64,000 nucleotides of DNA, taken from assembly GCF_900129755.1 (NCBI RefSeq), contig NZ_FQWT01000004.1, positions 124,001 to 188,000 of the forward strand. Reading direction: 5' to 3'. The translations under genes were made by a program, and so were the position numbers. This document shows positions 61,942 to 64,000 of the stretch, piece after piece. Each line of letters opens with the position of its first letter. Within the stretch, counting starts at the first letter, position 1. A model generated the notes under the pieces. It worked only from the letters and a program-made list of their open reading frames with translations, made no database searches and was not told the origin of the DNA. This stretch comes from Chryseobacterium oranimense (GTDB taxonomy: Bacteria > Bacteroidota > Bacteroidia > Flavobacteriales > Weeksellaceae).

Positions 61942-62965
61942 ACTTTACTTGTATCTTATCATAAGTGCCCTGCTGCTGGTCATTCTGGCAGTGGTGGCAC
62001 TATATACCGGTGTTTACGATTTTAACGGGGCATCGCCGTTCAGTGTTTTAGGAAAGTTCATCAAAGGAGATTCCGGTTTGGCCTTAAACGATAAGTATGT
62101 AATCTGGGACGTAAGAGCTTCGAGAATTATCATGGCCATACTGATAGGGAGCATGCTGGCCGTTTCCGGGACAAGCCTGCAGGGATTATTTAAAAATCCT
62201 CTGGCAACGGGTGAAGCGATCGGCTTAACTTCAGGAGCAACCTTGCTGGCAGCCATTGCCATTGTTTTGGGAGGCCATTTTAAGCAGTATCTTCCCGAAG
62301 TAGTCCAGTTTTCGTTAGTGGGAATATCAGCATTTTTAGGAGCTTTGCTGGCTATGATGCTGGTTTACAGGATTTCTACCAGTGCAGGGAAAACCAATGT
62401 TGTCATGATGCTGTTAAGTGGTGTTGCCATTACATCAATAGGCTTTTCCATCACCGGATTCCTTATCTATATTTCAAAAGATGAGCAGTTAAGAGATCTT
62501 ACCTTCTGGAATATGGGAAGCCTTGCCGCTGCTACCTGGACCAAGAATATTGTTTTAACGGTTGTTTTAATCATTTCATATGCTGTTCTACTTCCAAAAG
62601 GAAAAGCCCTGAATGCAATGATGCTGGGGGAAAAAGATGCAGAACATTTAGGAATCAATGTTGAAAAACTGAAAAAGCAGATTGTGATCATTACCTCGCT
62701 GATGGTAGGGACCTGCGTTGCGTTTTCAGGGACAATTGGCTTTGTAGGACTTATTGTTCCTTATATTTTAAGGCTTTTATTCAAGTCCAATTATGTTTTC
62801 ATTCTGCCGTTGTCAGCAGTTTTGGGAAGTATTTTACTTTTAACTGCCGATACCATCAGCAGAAGCATTGTAGCCCCTTCGGAACTGCCGATCGGAATTT
62901 TGACCTCCCTGATCGGAGGGCCTGTTTTTATTGCTATTTTAATTAAATTTAAAAAATCACTCTAA
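61925..62965 (+). CDS. hmuU: Heme ABC transporter permease (FecCD family)
   Basis: 346 residues, about ten helices: VIWDVRASRIIMAILIGSMLAVSGTSLQGLFKNPLATGEAIGLTSGA, AGKTNVVMMLLSGVAITSIG, LGEKDAEHLGINVEKLKKQ (cytoplasmic coupling helix), and FSGTIGFVGLIVPYILRLL. The start is TTG at 61925, inside the 3' end of hmuT, since no ATG occurs before the first helix; translation is probably coupled to hmuT. The stop overlaps the start of hmuV by one base. Confidence 0.92.
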   Translation: MRTQSKLYLYLIISALLLVILAVVALYTGVYDFNGASPFSVLGKFIKGDSGLALNDKYVIWDVRASRIIMAILIGSMLAVSGTSLQGLFKNPLATGEAIGLTSGATLLAAIAIVLGGHFKQYLPEVVQFSLVGISAFLGALLAMMLVYRISTSAGKTNVVMMLLSGVAITSIGFSITGFLIYISKDEQLRDLTFWNMGSLAAATWTKNIVLTVVLIISYAVLLPKGKALNAMMLGEKDAEHLGINVEKLKKQIVIITSLMVGTCVAFSGTIGFVGLIVPYILRLLFKSNYVFILPLSAVLGSILLLTADTISRSIVAPSELPIGILTSLIGGPVFIAILIKFKKSL

Positions 62966-63735
62966 TGATAAAAGCACATCAGATCAACTATCTCCACAGG
63001 AATTTCCATATTCTTGACGGTGTTGATGTCTCTTTGGATTACGGAGAGTTTTTAGCGATTGTAGGACCGAACGGAGCCGGCAAATCCAGTCTTCTGAGTG
63101 TTTTGGCCAATGAAGTTAAAGGAAAACAGAAAATTGTATTTAAGGACAAACCCATTACCGATTGGGAAGTAAGGGAATTATCCAGGCATAAATCCAAATT
63201 TTCCCAGCATAATTCCAATGAAATCCCTTTGCAGGTAAAAGATGTTGTTATGATGGGCAGATATCCTTATTTCGATACCCAGCCCGCAAAAGAAGACCTT
63301 GAAGCCATGAACAATATGATGTACGAAACAGATATTTTTCATTTGAAAGACAGGGATTACAATACTTTATCCGGCGGAGAGAAACAGCGTGTACACCTTT
63401 CAAGAGTAATGGCGCAGCTGCAAAATGAAATTGTCCACAAACTAGTTTTTCTGGATGAACCCCTGAATAATTTAGACATAAAACACCAGTATAAAGCGCT
63501 GGAAATTATTAAAAATTTTACCGGAAAAGCCAACAGCGCTATTGTCGTGATGCATGACCTTAACCTTGCAGCCCAATTCGCGGACAAAATTTTGTTAATG
63601 AAATCAGGAAAGGTTTCTGCATACGGAACACCGGAAGAAGTATTTACGGCTCACAATATCAGCCAGGCGTACAATTTCCCGTGCACCATCTGCGGACACC
63701 CGATTACCAATAACCCAATGATCATTTTTGGATAA
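62965..63735 (+). CDS. hmuV: Heme ABC transporter ATP-binding protein
   Basis: 256 residues: Walker A VGPNGAGKSS, Q-loop FSQHNS, signature LSGGEKQRVHLSRVMAQ, Walker B KLVFLDEPLNNLD and H-loop VVMHDLNLAAQFADK. HmuV-type pattern FPVTICGHP is seen as FPCTICGHPITNNPMIIFG at the C-terminus. It powers HmuU. The ATG overlaps the hmuU stop (TAATG). Confidence 0.93.
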   Translation: MIKAHQINYLHRNFHILDGVDVSLDYGEFLAIVGPNGAGKSSLLSVLANEVKGKQKIVFKDKPITDWEVRELSRHKSKFSQHNSNEIPLQVKDVVMMGRYPYFDTQPAKEDLEAMNNMMYETDIFHLKDRDYNTLSGGEKQRVHLSRVMAQLQNEIVHKLVFLDEPLNNLDIKHQYKALEIIKNFTGKANSAIVVMHDLNLAAQFADKILLMKSGKVSAYGTPEEVFTAHNISQAYNFPCTICGHPITNNPMIIFG

Positions 63736-63737
63736 CC

Positions 63738-64000
63738 ATGGAAAAAGATGAATTAAAAATCCTCGCTCAGAACCTTGCCAATCCGCAGGGAGAAAAAGGA
63801 ATAGAGATCGGCGAAATGATGCATGCCACCAACATCAGCATGACATTGGAAAGTATCAAAACGCTTTTAATAGAAGATAATGAACATATTCTTGAAATAG
63901 GGCACGGAAATGCTGGGCACCTGAAAAATATTTTAAGCAGGGCTCAAAATCTGAAATATACAGGAGTTGATATTTCTGAAACCATGCACAATGAAGCCGG
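63738..64000 (+). CDS. Class I SAM-dependent methyltransferase, N-terminal part
   Basis: 87 codons before the window ends. A short helical lead (MEKDELKILAQNLANPQGEKGIEIGEMMHATN) is followed by the SAM-binding motif I HILEIGHGNAGHL and the acidic motif II YTGVDISETM. It starts two bases after hmuV, so it is part of the heme operon. The substrate is unknown; an accessory role in heme handling is only suggested by position. Confidence 0.82.
   Translation, partial: MEKDELKILAQNLANPQGEKGIEIGEMMHATNISMTLESIKTLLIEDNEHILEIGHGNAGHLKNILSRAQNLKYTGVDISETMHNEA

Noticed and set aside
1..64000. CRISPR array, tRNA, rRNA, transposase or prophage genes
   Set aside because: No regularly spaced repeats, cloverleaf, ribosomal RNA signature or mobile-element protein was found by eye in any gap or frame.

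Overview
The window looks like chromosome from a Bacteroidota of the Chryseobacterium/Elizabethkingia type (Flavobacteriia, Weeksellaceae). The support is: five secreted proteins with a C-terminal type IX secretion (T9SS) sorting domain (YPNP motif followed by a short beta-rich tail); gliding genes gldF-gldG; promoters of the Bacteroidota form (TTG, about 20 bp, TAnnTTTG); a glycosylasparaginase very like the classical flavobacterial enzyme; and moderately AT-rich coding sequence. No tRNA, rRNA, CRISPR array, transposase or phage gene was seen. Most of the window is chromosomal housekeeping and secreted-enzyme sequence with many strong intrinsic terminators and several families of palindromic intergenic repeats.

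Layout. 0-9 kb: a MerR-type regulator cut by the left edge, an AraC regulator, an unusually AT-rich membrane protein gene followed by a decayed copy of an araC 3' end, ccoG, an SMP-30 lipoprotein, a PhzF protein and a DbpA-like helicase with a DEFD box, and an Ntn-hydrolase. 9-21 kb: rpsA, a secreted M36 metalloprotease, an EamA transporter, an alpha/beta hydrolase, rplS, a secreted purple-acid-phosphatase-like protein with three DWxGIY repeats, and a YwqK-repeat protein. 21-25 kb: scoA and scoB separated by an inverted ABC exporter gene. 25-34 kb: a DUF4197 protein and then a group able to dismantle the core of N-glycans (GH20 hexosaminidase, glycosylasparaginase, CutC, GH2 beta-mannosidase). 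34-47 kb: AEC transporter, priA, dacB, a secreted M1 peptidase, a JmjC/cupin protein, kbl, hemJ, gldF and gldG. 47-55 kb: SDR, Crp/Fnr and AraC genes with shared operator-like palindromes, a group of four intracellular proteins of immunity-protein style, Rrf2 plus a TauE/SafE permease, and an ABM monooxygenase.

55-64 kb is the most interesting part: a heme acquisition locus. Rightward runs a TonB receptor, an HmuY lipoprotein, HmuT, HmuU, HmuV and a methyltransferase (cut by the right edge), in one tight operon. Leftward run two T9SS cargo genes. One is a full-length homologue of the HmuY lipoprotein that has a T9SS tail in place of a lipid anchor; the other is a small jelly-roll protein of cleaved-adhesin type. 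Both T9SS genes, and the divergent receptor operon, carry the same 54-bp pair of dyads with 31-bp spacing over their promoters, so they are probably one iron- or heme-controlled regulon. The suggested model is a secreted or surface-attached HmuY capturing heme and passing it to the lipoprotein HmuY, the receptor and HmuTUV. This model is inference from sequence.
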